Below are positions 1-6,266 of a stretch of DNA of 7,328 nucleotides, one piece after another; the first letter of the stretch is position 1, and every line of letters begins with the position of its first letter. The notes beneath the pieces are model-generated. The model saw nothing but the letters and a program-made list of their open reading frames with translations, was not told where the DNA came from and made no database searches. Source of the DNA: Candidatus Gastranaerophilales bacterium (GTDB taxonomy: Bacteria > Cyanobacteriota > Vampirovibrionia > Gastranaerophilales > Gastranaerophilaceae); NCBI GenBank assembly GCA_944323585.1, contig CALUTA010000074.1, positions 1 to 7,328 on the forward strand. Reading direction: 5' to 3'. A program made the translations under genes and the position numbers.

Positions 1-179
1 TTTTTGGCGGGCACAAGGTAAACTTTATCAAGACAAGGATTTCCCTTCAGAAGATCATATCCTTTTTCTGACACAACCCAGCCGACTTCATATCCGTTTT
101 TTTTCAAAATATTTGCGAGCGGAATATGAAAAATAATATCCCCCATTGATGACAATCGAACTATCAGAACTTTTTTCAT
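1..179 (-). CDS. Glycosyltransferase family 9 (heptosyltransferase-like), N-terminal part
   Basis: Only the first 59 codons lie in the window; the gene continues past the left edge. The translation begins MKKVLIVRLSSMGDIIFHIP and continues with a segment reading NGYEVGWVVSEKGYDLL. The early R-L-S-S-M-G-D motif (residues 8-14), followed by a proline and a hydrophobic helix, is the hallmark N-terminus of GT9 ADP-heptose:LPS heptosyltransferases (WaaC/WaaF-like), which add sugars to the lipopolysaccharide core on the cytoplasmic face of the inner membrane. The ATG lies 2 nt after the TAG of the upstream ROK kinase gene, so the two are very probably co-transcribed. No close Shine-Dalgarno is seen; an AGAGGA lies about 15 nt upstream, so translational coupling is plausible. 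The family call is fairly firm. The exact sugar donor and acceptor cannot be told from this fragment. Confidence 0.85.
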   Translation of the reverse strand, partial: MKKVLIVRLSSMGDIIFHIPLANILKKNGYEVGWVVSEKGYDLLKGNPCLDKVYLVPAK

Positions 180-181
180 AG

Positions 182-1141
182 CTATAACTTTCTATCCTCT
201 AAAAATGCGGCCCCGACAACACCCGAAAAATCACCGAGTGCAGCTTTTTTAAACTCTATTTTGCTTGCGGGAACAGGCAGCGATTTTGCTTTTGCTTTTT
301 TGACTGTATTTTGGTAGAAATAATCCACCGCCTCAATCAAGCCTCCGCCAAGAACTATAAGTTTCGGATTTACAAAATTGATTATACTTGCAATTCCGCC
401 GGAAAGATAGTCGCTTGCTTCATCCACGCATGCTGTCACAAGCTCATCTCCTCTTTCGATTGATTTCCTGATCATTCCGGAAGTAATAGCCTTGCCGGGC
501 TCAAGATAATCAAGAATAACGGAATGCCTGCCTTTTTTGAGGGCACCTTCAATCCGTTTTTCTATGGCGGATCTGGATGCATAAGCCTCAAGACAGCCAT
601 GTGCTCCGCAGGCACAGGGTCTTCCGTTCAAATCAACTATGATATGTCCGATTTCACCGGCAGTTCCTGTTGCACCTCTGATTATCTCACCGTTCTTAAC
701 TATTGCCGAACCAACACCTGTGCCTACAAAAACACATACAAAATCATCACACCCTCTTGCAGCGCCGAATTTCATTTCCCCTATTGTTGCTATCTCAACA
801 TCATTCCCCAAATATACGGGAATTTCAAAATGGCTCATTATTAAATCACGTATATTCAAGTCATAACAATCAAGATTCGGGGCCCCTATCAAAATCCCGT
901 TTTCTCTGTCAATTTGTCCTGCGGCTCCTATTCCTATTGACGAAATCTGCTCTTTTTTAACGGAAGTTTCCTCAAAAAGTTCTTCCACCGCAGCCTGCAT
1001 TTTTTGAATTATATTAAGCGGTCCCTTTTCTTTCTTGGTCTTCTTTTTTACAGACGCAATTACCTCTCCGGTTTGTCTTTCAACAAGAGCCGACAGAATT
1101 TTTGTTCCGCCTAAATCTATTCCCACTGCATACCTTTTCAT
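182..1141 (-). CDS. ROK-family sugar kinase (glucokinase-like)
   Basis: A full-length 319-residue ROK protein, the usual size for the family. It would phosphorylate glucose or a related hexose with ATP in the cytoplasm. Visible motifs are the N-terminal phosphate-binding D9-L-G-G-T-K14, the catalytic aspartate in G112-N-D114, the second glycine-rich loop G140-T-G-V-G144, E163-x-G-H166, and the ROK zinc signature C176-A-C-G-A-H-G-C183-L-E185. H166, C176, C178 and C183 are the expected zinc ligands and all are present. The ROK transcription-factor branch has an extra N-terminal DNA-binding domain; this protein starts directly at the kinase fold, so it is an enzyme and not a NagC/XylR-type repressor. 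The substrate (glucose, N-acetylmannosamine, fructose) cannot be fixed by eye, although E163-x-G-H and the lack of extra domains fit glucokinase. It is transcribed divergently from the secreted GH13 gene and just ahead of the GT9 gene. The ATG at 1141 has no Shine-Dalgarno, but a strong promoter sits directly upstream. Confidence 0.92.
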   Translation of the reverse strand: MKRYAVGIDLGGTKILSALVERQTGEVIASVKKKTKKEKGPLNIIQKMQAAVEELFEETSVKKEQISSIGIGAAGQIDRENGILIGAPNLDCYDLNIRDLIMSHFEIPVYLGNDVEIATIGEMKFGAARGCDDFVCVFVGTGVGSAIVKNGEIIRGATGTAGEIGHIIVDLNGRPCACGAHGCLEAYASRSAIEKRIEGALKKGRHSVILDYLEPGKAITSGMIRKSIERGDELVTACVDEASDYLSGGIASIINFVNPKLIVLGGGLIEAVDYFYQNTVKKAKAKSLPVPASKIEFKKAALGDFSGVVGAAFLEDRKL

Positions 1142-1150
1142 ATTACTAAA

Positions 1151-1179
1151 ATTATATATAAAAATAATTTATTTGGCAA
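1151..1179 (-). promoter_or_regulatory. Sigma70-type promoter of the ROK kinase gene
   Basis: Read on the minus strand, TTGCCA (1179-1174, five of six to the -35 consensus) is followed by a 17-nt spacer and a perfect TATAAT (1156-1151). Only 9 nt separate the -10 box from the ATG at 1141. Transcription would therefore start about 2 to 3 nt before the start codon, leaving no room for a Shine-Dalgarno. The box match and ideal spacing are seen directly; function is inferred. Confidence 0.75.
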
Positions 1180-1198
1180 ACCTCACAACTACTATTTC

Positions 1199-1227
1199 TT
1201 GCAATAAAAACTTAATTCTGCTAAAAT
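1199..1227 (+). promoter_or_regulatory. Sigma70-type promoter of the GH13 operon
   Basis: TTGCAA (1199-1204) and TAAAAT (1222-1227) are separated by exactly 17 nt, and TGC precedes the -10 box to make an extended -10 element (TGnTAAAAT). The predicted start near 1234 gives a leader of about 33 nt that includes a purine-rich AGGGGA (1254-1259), 7 nt before the ATG at 1267. The -35 box lies 19 bp from the -35 box of the divergent ROK promoter. Confidence 0.7.
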
Positions 1228-1266
1228 TTTGTCAGGGATAATTTTTACTTAACAGGGGATTTTGGA

Positions 1267-2823
1267 ATGTTTAAAAGGTTAAAAATTTCTTTAATTATAA
1301 TTACGGCACTATTTTTATGTTGCCCGAAAACTTTTGCAGCACAGCAGGTTTGGGTAAATGATTTGAGAAAATTGTTTCTTTCCAACGGTGCAATAATTTA
1401 TGAACTTAACCTGAGAACTTTTAATGCAAAAGATACAAACAACAACGGTATTATTGAGTTTGATCTCGGAGAAGAAAGCGGAACTTTTTTGAATGCAATT
1501 GACCGTCTTGACGAACTAAAGGAAGCAGGCATAAACACCCTGCATGTAATGCCGATTACACCTGTCGGGAAGACTAAAGCTCTCGGCACAGCGGGTTCAA
1601 TTTATTCTGCATCTTCTTTCAACACACTAAATCCGCAATTGAAGGATAAAAATTCCACATTATCTCTTGAAAATCAGGCAAGAAAATTTTTCAACGAAGC
1701 GCATAAAAGACAAATCAGGGTAATTGTTGATCTTCCTGCCTGCGGGTCTTATGATCTTTATCTTCAGCATCCGGAACTTTTTGTAAAAGACAGCAGCAAT
1801 CAACCTGTTGTTCCGGCAGACTGGACTGATGTCAGACTTTTGAATGCGGGAACCGAAGAAAAAATTAATCCTGATGTTTACAACCTTTATAAAGAATTTG
1901 TAGATATGGTTATGGATCTTGGCGCAGACGGAATCAGAGCCGACGTTGCACCTTTGAAGCCCGCTCAATTCTGGAAAAAACTTATAGAATATTCAAGAAA
2001 AAAAGACCACCAGTTTATGTGGCTTGCAGAAAGCTCGGACAGCTGGAAAACTCCATTATCCAAATATGGAGTCTACACCACTTACGACAAACTGCTTGAA
2101 GCGGGATTTGACGGATACTACGGGAGCTGGTTCAACCTCAAAGACTGGGGAAAAGCTTCTGAGCTATATAAACATGCAAAATTCAATATAGATCTTGATA
2201 AAAAATTCAAAGAAAAAAAATCCGTTATCGGAAGCTTTACAACTCATGACGAAATGAGTCCTGTTCTTATCAACGGCCCGCAATACAGTGATATGATTAT
2301 GTGGCTGAATGCAACACTTCCGGTTAATGCGTATTTTGTAGACGGATTCCAGACAGGCGATAACTATATCTACTTCTGGGCAAATAAAAAAGCACCCGTC
2401 ACCTATACCGACGACGAATTCTATTTCGTTCACAGAGGGAAAATTGATATATTTAATTTTTCAAGGAAACCTGGGCTTACAAATCAAGGCCTTTATAACA
2501 ACTTTGTCTTAGCTAACAAATTCAAACAAACAATCGCTCCAATTATAAAAAACGGGAAATTCACGATTCTGAAATCATCAAATCCTTCGGTATTTGCTTA
2601 TGCAATGAGCCACGACAACAGAACCGTCCTTGTCTTCGGGAACCTCAATTTTTCTGACATAAATGAAAGTTATATAAAAGTTCCGCATTATACAGACAAA
2701 CTTATGTCTATTCCGATTAAAATTAACAGCATCCCTGTTTTTGAAAACAACAAATTCCATGCAAAATTCAAACCCGGCGAAATTCAGGTACTGTTAGTGG
2801 AGGATTTTGATGTTGCAAAATAA
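1267..2823 (+). CDS. Secreted alpha-amylase-family (GH13) glycoside hydrolase or transferase
   Basis: A 518-residue protein with a signal peptide: basic MFKRLK, a hydrophobic core, and a cleavage site near KTFA-A (residues 21-25), so it acts in the periplasm or outside the cell. A GH13 (beta/alpha)8 barrel follows. Residues 56-66 (D-T-N-N-N-G-I-I-E) match the calcium-loop position of oligo-1,6-glucosidase-type enzymes. Region II is G-A-D-G-I-R-A-D226 with the nucleophile; region III is W-L-A-E255 with the acid/base; region IV is T-T-H327-D328-E with the transition-state stabiliser. The catalytic triad and R224 are intact. Region I (V-D155-L-P-A-C-G160) lacks the usual Asn-His pair. The last ~90 residues look like the C-terminal beta-sandwich. 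GH13 enzymes hydrolyse or transglycosylate alpha-glucans; the exact activity is not readable here. It is the first gene of a five-gene plus-strand run and is divergent from a ROK kinase, which would suit glucose uptake and phosphorylation. Confidence 0.88.
   Translation: MFKRLKISLIIITALFLCCPKTFAAQQVWVNDLRKLFLSNGAIIYELNLRTFNAKDTNNNGIIEFDLGEESGTFLNAIDRLDELKEAGINTLHVMPITPVGKTKALGTAGSIYSASSFNTLNPQLKDKNSTLSLENQARKFFNEAHKRQIRVIVDLPACGSYDLYLQHPELFVKDSSNQPVVPADWTDVRLLNAGTEEKINPDVYNLYKEFVDMVMDLGADGIRADVAPLKPAQFWKKLIEYSRKKDHQFMWLAESSDSWKTPLSKYGVYTTYDKLLEAGFDGYYGSWFNLKDWGKASELYKHAKFNIDLDKKFKEKKSVIGSFTTHDEMSPVLINGPQYSDMIMWLNATLPVNAYFVDGFQTGDNYIYFWANKKAPVTYTDDEFYFVHRGKIDIFNFSRKPGLTNQGLYNNFVLANKFKQTIAPIIKNGKFTILKSSNPSVFAYAMSHDNRTVLVFGNLNFSDINESYIKVPHYTDKLMSIPIKINSIPVFENNKFHAKFKPGEIQVLLVEDFDVAK
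2799..2803 (+). promoter_or_regulatory. Shine-Dalgarno GGAGG supporting the ATG at 2810
   Basis: GGAGG lies 6 nt before the ATG at 2810, an ideal spacing, and supports that start over the TTG at 2807. It sits inside the GH13 codons for Val-Glu-Asp near the C-terminus, so it could also be a coincidence of coding sequence. Confidence 0.55.
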
Positions 2824-3769
2824 AACAAGTTATTCGTGCTATAATCTGAATATGAAAAAAATTCTTTTGTACTGTTCAATACTTGCACTGACGATGTTTT
2901 GTCCGGCGGTTAATGCAAACGAAATGACTGACGATTATCTTGATATTGCAACAAGTTACGCTGTATCAGGGAATTACGCATCTTCAATGGATTACCTTGA
3001 TAAAATTTTATCGCTGGAACCTGACAACAAAGAAGTTGCTGAGCTTAAAACACTTTTAAGACAGCTGCAGAGCGGGAATACCCCCTCTCCGATTGCAACA
3101 TCGGATACAAAACTTTTTCAGGCTCAATCGGCATTGAAAACAGGAAACAAAACATCTGCTATGCAGCTTATCTCACAGTCTGCCGCAGGCGGAGGTTACT
3201 GGCAGAATATGTTTGCAGGACATTTTTTCAGAAAAGAAAAACAGTATCAAAGAGCCCTGCAGTATTATCAGGCGGCACTTAATGCAACAACACAATCTTC
3301 CGCACCGCTTTTGTATATCGGAATCTGCTATTTTGAAATGAAAAATTACAATGAAGCATATCCGATTTTAACCCAGTTTATTGCATACAATCAGCAGGAA
3401 AGCTATGCCTATGCTATGCGTGCAAGAGTTGCAACAGAACTCGGGCGCTATAATGATGCAGAAACTGATGTTGTGACAGCTATTGCACTTGAAGATACCA
3501 TTGAATACAGATATCTTGAAGGTCTTATCCTTTTTAAACGGGGCAACTATAAAAAAGCTCAAACTTCGCTTGAAAAAATTGCCTCGCAAATCCAGACTTC
3601 CGACGTGTACAAATTTTTGGGCTTAAGCTATTATGCAACCGGAGATTTGAACAATGCTCTTATCAATCTTGATAAAGCAATCATACTCTCTGATGATGAT
3701 GTCGAATTAAAAACAAAGTACAATGAAGTGAAGGCTAAATTGACAACTAAAACTCAAAACGGCGGTTAA
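2810..3769 (+). CDS. Exported tetratricopeptide-repeat (TPR) protein
   Basis: The ORF gives 319 residues from the ATG at 2810, which overlaps the GH13 gene by 14 nt, or 305 from the ATG at 2852. The 2852 start yields a textbook signal peptide at the very N-terminus (MKKILLYCS, hydrophobic core, cleavage after A-V-N-A22), whereas 2810 adds a 14-residue polar prefix. The 2810 start has the better Shine-Dalgarno; 2852 has none but has a TATAAT placed for a leaderless message. Numbered from 2852, the mature part carries about six TPR-like helix pairs: residues 26-60, then after a Ser/Pro/Thr-rich linker (73-85), repeats near 118-150, 152-183, 186-217, 219-250 and 251-285. Examples are G-N-Y-x-x-S-M-D-Y-L and G-D-L-N-N-A-L-I-N-L-D-K-A. 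TPR folds bind other proteins; no enzyme motif is seen. It is probably a periplasmic scaffold working with the neighbouring exported proteins. Confidence 0.85.
   Translation: MLQNKTSYSCYNLNMKKILLYCSILALTMFCPAVNANEMTDDYLDIATSYAVSGNYASSMDYLDKILSLEPDNKEVAELKTLLRQLQSGNTPSPIATSDTKLFQAQSALKTGNKTSAMQLISQSAAGGGYWQNMFAGHFFRKEKQYQRALQYYQAALNATTQSSAPLLYIGICYFEMKNYNEAYPILTQFIAYNQQESYAYAMRARVATELGRYNDAETDVVTAIALEDTIEYRYLEGLILFKRGNYKKAQTSLEKIASQIQTSDVYKFLGLSYYATGDLNNALINLDKAIILSDDDVELKTKYNEVKAKLTTKTQNGG
2837..2845 (+). promoter_or_regulatory. Extended -10 element (TGCTATAAT) before the alternative TPR start
   Basis: A perfect extended -10 (TGnTATAAT) lies exactly 6 nt before the ATG at 2852. No -35 box is found at 16 to 18 nt (the 17-nt position reads AAAATA), which extended -10 promoters can tolerate. 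Transcription would start at or next to the ATG and give a leaderless mRNA. Because it lies inside the ORF that starts at 2810, a chance match is possible. Confidence 0.45.
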
Positions 3770-3774
3770 GGAAG

Positions 3775-4740
3775 ATGAAAAAGAAAGAATCAGCATTGAT
3801 AAAACTTGCAAATGCAATATTTACCATATTGCTGGCTATTGTAATGGCATACGGACTTCAATGCTACAGCGCCTCAACTTCACTTAAATTTGCCCAGATA
3901 AGCGATGTTCATTTTTATACAGGTGAAGACAATACGTCCTACAAACTTCGTGCTGAATCAGACAAACTTCTTGATGATGCTATTGCTCAGGTAAATGAAA
4001 CACCGAATATAAATTTTGTAATGTTTACAGGAGATCAAATAGACAAATCATTTGAAAAAGAACTGAGAGCATTTCTTCCGCACGTTCAAAAATTAAACTA
4101 TCCGTGGTATGTAACTTTTGGAAATCATGATACCTGTATCGGCGGATATCTGACACCGGAAGTTTACCTGAAAATGGTGCACGAAGCAAATACGGCTTTT
4201 GATTTCCAAAAGCCTTACTATTCTTTTACCCCGCAAAAAGGTTATAAAGTAATAGTTCTTGATACGATCATACGTGACCGACTGACTAGCAACGGTAAGA
4301 TCGGAGAAGAACAGCTGCAATGGCTGGATAAAGAACTTGATGATGCCGGCAAAGACACTGTTCTTATTTTCATGCATGTTCCGGTCATTGAACCTTTTGC
4401 AAGCGCAAGCCATCTGCTTCTTAATGCCGGTGAAGTGCGAACCGTAATTGAAAAACACAAAAATCCGATTGCAGTTTTTCAGGGACACTATCATGCCGCA
4501 AAAATAACACAGCATGACAACGTTTTGTATGTAAGTACACCTTCGCTTGTGTCATACCCGAATGCTTTCAGAATAATAAAAGTTACGAATCACCGCAAAA
4601 AAGTTGTTTTCGATATTGAATACAAAGAAACTCGATTGACAAATTTACAAAAACTGGCTAAAATAATGTCTTTCGCCGCAAACATTTATTCAGGTGAAGA
4701 AAAAGACCATTCCGGCACTTTTGAAATCAAAAAGGATTAA
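3775..4740 (+). CDS. Exported or membrane-anchored calcineurin-like metallophosphoesterase
   Basis: 321 residues with the complete two-metal metallophosphoesterase motif series: D44-V-H46, G86-D87, G116-N-H-D119, H201 in F-M-H-V-P, and G237-H-Y-H240. The core resembles the class III cyclic-nucleotide/glycerophosphodiester phosphodiesterase group (CpdA/GpdQ-like) in order and spacing, but the substrate is unknown. A hydrophobic segment at residues 11-28 after MKKKESALIK predicts export, as a cleaved signal (near Y-S-A-S34) or an uncleaved anchor. C30 is preceded by G-L-Q, which is not a proper lipobox. The catalytic domain would therefore face the periplasm, which argues against a role on cytoplasmic cAMP. 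The ATG is 5 nt after the TPR gene's stop; the purines (GGAAG) are unusually close to it, so translation is probably coupled. The next in-frame Met (residue 24) would destroy the export segment. The last ~45 residues are outside the core. Confidence 0.88.
   Translation: MKKKESALIKLANAIFTILLAIVMAYGLQCYSASTSLKFAQISDVHFYTGEDNTSYKLRAESDKLLDDAIAQVNETPNINFVMFTGDQIDKSFEKELRAFLPHVQKLNYPWYVTFGNHDTCIGGYLTPEVYLKMVHEANTAFDFQKPYYSFTPQKGYKVIVLDTIIRDRLTSNGKIGEEQLQWLDKELDDAGKDTVLIFMHVPVIEPFASASHLLLNAGEVRTVIEKHKNPIAVFQGHYHAAKITQHDNVLYVSTPSLVSYPNAFRIIKVTNHRKKVVFDIEYKETRLTNLQKLAKIMSFAANIYSGEEKDHSGTFEIKKD
4636..4664 (+). promoter_or_regulatory. Internal sigma70-type promoter for the MBL-fold and second TPR genes
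   Basis: A consensus TTGACA (4636-4641), a 17-nt spacer (4642-4658) and TAAAAT (4659-4664, five of six) lie within the 3' end of the phosphoesterase gene. The predicted start near 4671 gives a leader of about 85 nt with a good Shine-Dalgarno before the MBL-fold gene. This is the best -35 match in the window. It overlaps codons for L-T-N-L-Q-K-L-A-K, so part of the match may be coding chance. Confidence 0.6.
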
Positions 4741-4744
4741 TTTC

Positions 4745-4750
4745 GGAGGA
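4745..4750 (+). promoter_or_regulatory. Shine-Dalgarno GGAGGA fixing the MBL-gene start
   Basis: GGAGGA lies 6 nt before the ATG at 4757. It decides against a longer in-frame reading from 4694, which would overlap the phosphoesterase gene and add a lysine-rich, non-conserved prefix. Confidence 0.8.
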
Positions 4751-4756
4751 AAAAAG

Positions 4757-5689
4757 ATGAGCGAATTCAGTATAAAATTCAGAGGAGTTAGAGGAAGCTA
4801 TCCGGTCGCTAAAAAAGATTTTTTGGAATACGGCGGGAACACTGCCTGCGTTGAGGTGAATGTCGGAGGACATTTAATCATACTGGATGCAGGAACAGGC
4901 TTAATTGATACCGGAAACGATATTATGGAACAATATATCGCTTCAGGAATTAAAAACAGCGAAAGAACTCCAATAAAAGCAATCGTATTAATTTCTCATA
5001 TTCATCAGGATCATATTCAAGGATTCACGTTCTTCCGTCCGCTCCATGTGCCGTCAACTACGATAAAAGTTTTCGGCAATGCAAATTACGACGAAAATCT
5101 TTCCGATGAACTTGCAAATCTTTTGTTCGGTAAGTCATTCCCGCTTGATCTTGGCGACATTGCCGGAAATCTCGATATCACGGATCTTAACGAGTCTGAA
5201 GGCATTATTATAAAGAAAAATTCGGAAGTTATTATAAAAAGAATTGAAACTCCGGAAGATGAAAAAATCGGTAAAGATGATGTTTTGATAACCTATTACC
5301 GCTCATACGCACACCCGCAGGAAGGTGTTCTTATATACAAAATAAAATACAAAGACAAAGTTCTTGTCTATGCAACAGACAAAGAATGCTATCAGGGCGG
5401 AGATACAAAGCTCACAAACTTCGCACGCAACTGTGATGTTTTAATCCACGATGCTCAATATACAACAGAAGATTATTTGAATAAATTCATACCCAAACAG
5501 GGGTACGGACATTCAACATTTGACATGGCTATTGAATGCGCAAAACAATCAAATGCCAAACAGTTGATTTTCTTCCATTTTGATCCTGGATATGATGACA
5601 AAAAATTAAACTCCATTAAAAATAATTATGAAAAAACATACGAAAACGTTAAACTTGCATACGAAGGCATGGAAATAAACCTGCTTTAA
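4757..5689 (+). CDS. Metallo-beta-lactamase-fold hydrolase (PhnP/phosphodiesterase-like)
   Basis: 310 residues from the ATG chosen by its Shine-Dalgarno, with no signal peptide, so cytoplasmic. The N-terminus R-G-V-R-G-S-Y-P (9-16), then Y-G-G-N-T-A-C-V-E-V and L-D-A-G-T-G-L, is typical of the MBL branch related to phosphoribosyl cyclic phosphodiesterase (PhnP, COG1235) and RNase Z-like proteins. Metal ligands are visible: H81-I-H83-Q-D85-H86, H186 in A-H-P-Q-E-G, D208 in Y-A-T-D, and H274 in F-F-H-F-D. H231-D232 and G251-H252-S are further conserved-looking positions. The site looks complete, so it should be an active hydrolase, probably of a phosphodiester bond. Similar domains occur fused to signalling modules; this one stands alone. 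It follows the phosphoesterase gene by 16 nt and may also be read from its own promoter inside that gene. PhnP function itself is unlikely because no other phn gene is present. Confidence 0.88.
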   Translation: MSEFSIKFRGVRGSYPVAKKDFLEYGGNTACVEVNVGGHLIILDAGTGLIDTGNDIMEQYIASGIKNSERTPIKAIVLISHIHQDHIQGFTFFRPLHVPSTTIKVFGNANYDENLSDELANLLFGKSFPLDLGDIAGNLDITDLNESEGIIIKKNSEVIIKRIETPEDEKIGKDDVLITYYRSYAHPQEGVLIYKIKYKDKVLVYATDKECYQGGDTKLTNFARNCDVLIHDAQYTTEDYLNKFIPKQGYGHSTFDMAIECAKQSNAKQLIFFHFDPGYDDKKLNSIKNNYEKTYENVKLAYEGMEINLL

Positions 5690-5708
5690 ATTTAAAGGCA
5701 GAATTTTT

Positions 5709-6266
5709 ATGAAAAAAATAACAGTAATATTTTTTCTTATATTTTTATCGTTTCTGACATCAGGTTACAAAAAGCCAGACGTTTATAAGATTGATGCTGT
5801 CAGAAATGCGTATATTCACAACAACAAAGGCACAATGTATGTTCAGGACAGGCTTTATTATCCGGCAATTCAGGAATTCAAAATTGCAATAAGTTTAAAT
5901 CCGAACACACAGGCCACTGCCGTATATTATAACAACCTCGGTGAAGTTTATATGAAAATCGGAGCGCCCGATCTGGCGGTCGACTGCTTTGAAAGAGCCG
6001 TTTTACAGTACAGTCTTAATCTGAAGTATTATCAAAATCTTGCAGACTGCTATATTGCGCTTAACATAGCTGACAAAAAACTTGAGGAAACAAGAGAAAA
6101 CTCAAATCCGCTTAATCTTATTATGCGGGGGCTTATTTATGAGAGAACAGGGAATGTAAGACAGGCAATCACAACTTTAGATGAATTCACATATCTTGAG
6201 CCTGATCTTCTGATTACTCCTGACGTAAAACGTTATTTGCAAAATCTTGTCAGAGAAAACCTTTAA
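5709..6266 (+). CDS. Small exported TPR protein
   Basis: 185 residues. MKKITVIFFLIFLSFLTSG is a clear signal peptide or N-terminal anchor. Residue 20, where a lipoprotein cysteine might be expected after L-T-S-G, is Tyr (TAC), so it is not a lipoprotein as read. The mature part holds three to four TPR-like helix pairs near residues 33-66 (Y-Y-P-A-I-Q-E-F-K-I-A-I-S-L-N-P), 71-103 (Y-Y-N-N-L-G-E-V-Y-M-K-I-G-A-P-D-L-A), 104-120 and 136-168 (G-L-I-Y-E-R-T-G-N-V-R-Q-A-I). It is probably a protein-binding adaptor outside the cytoplasmic membrane. It follows the MBL gene by 19 nt, with AAAGG (5694-5698) as a weakish ribosome site 10 nt before the ATG. It shares fold type, but no obvious close sequence identity, with the TPR gene at 2810. 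Its stop codon overlaps that of the convergent HTH gene. The specific function is not recognised. Confidence 0.82.
   Translation: MKKITVIFFLIFLSFLTSGYKKPDVYKIDAVRNAYIHNNKGTMYVQDRLYYPAIQEFKIAISLNPNTQATAVYYNNLGEVYMKIGAPDLAVDCFERAVLQYSLNLKYYQNLADCYIALNIADKKLEETRENSNPLNLIMRGLIYERTGNVRQAITTLDEFTYLEPDLLITPDVKRYLQNLVRENL

Larger units (their letters stand above)
1267..6266 (+). other. Predicted five-gene operon
   Basis: Five plus-strand genes follow with junctions of -14, +5, +16 and +19 nt and no terminator-like hairpin between them. A promoter at 1199-1227 could drive all five; promoters at 2837-2845 and 4636-4664 could start shorter messages. No intrinsic terminator is visible after the last gene until the hairpin at 6681-6718. 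Four of the five products carry export signals. Confidence 0.65.

Noticed and set aside
524..844. 106-codon plus-strand open frame opposite the ROK kinase gene
   Set aside because: It lies wholly within the kinase gene, has no ribosome site or recognisable domain, and its composition is that of a complementary-strand shadow.
1035..1241. 68-codon plus-strand frame across the kinase start and divergent promoters
   Set aside because: It overlaps the kinase N-terminus and both promoters, and its sequence has no family features.
1233..1260. Short direct repeat CAGGGATA / CAGGGGAT before the GH13 start
   Set aside because: The copies are imperfect, only 8 nt long, and the second is explained as the ribosome-binding site.
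2807..2809. TTG start for the TPR protein
   Set aside because: The next codon is an ATG with better spacing from GGAGG.
4694..4756. Longer start for the MBL-fold protein
   Set aside because: It adds a lysine-rich prefix read from phosphoesterase coding sequence; the GGAGGA six bases before 4757 and the conserved N-terminal motif fix the later start.
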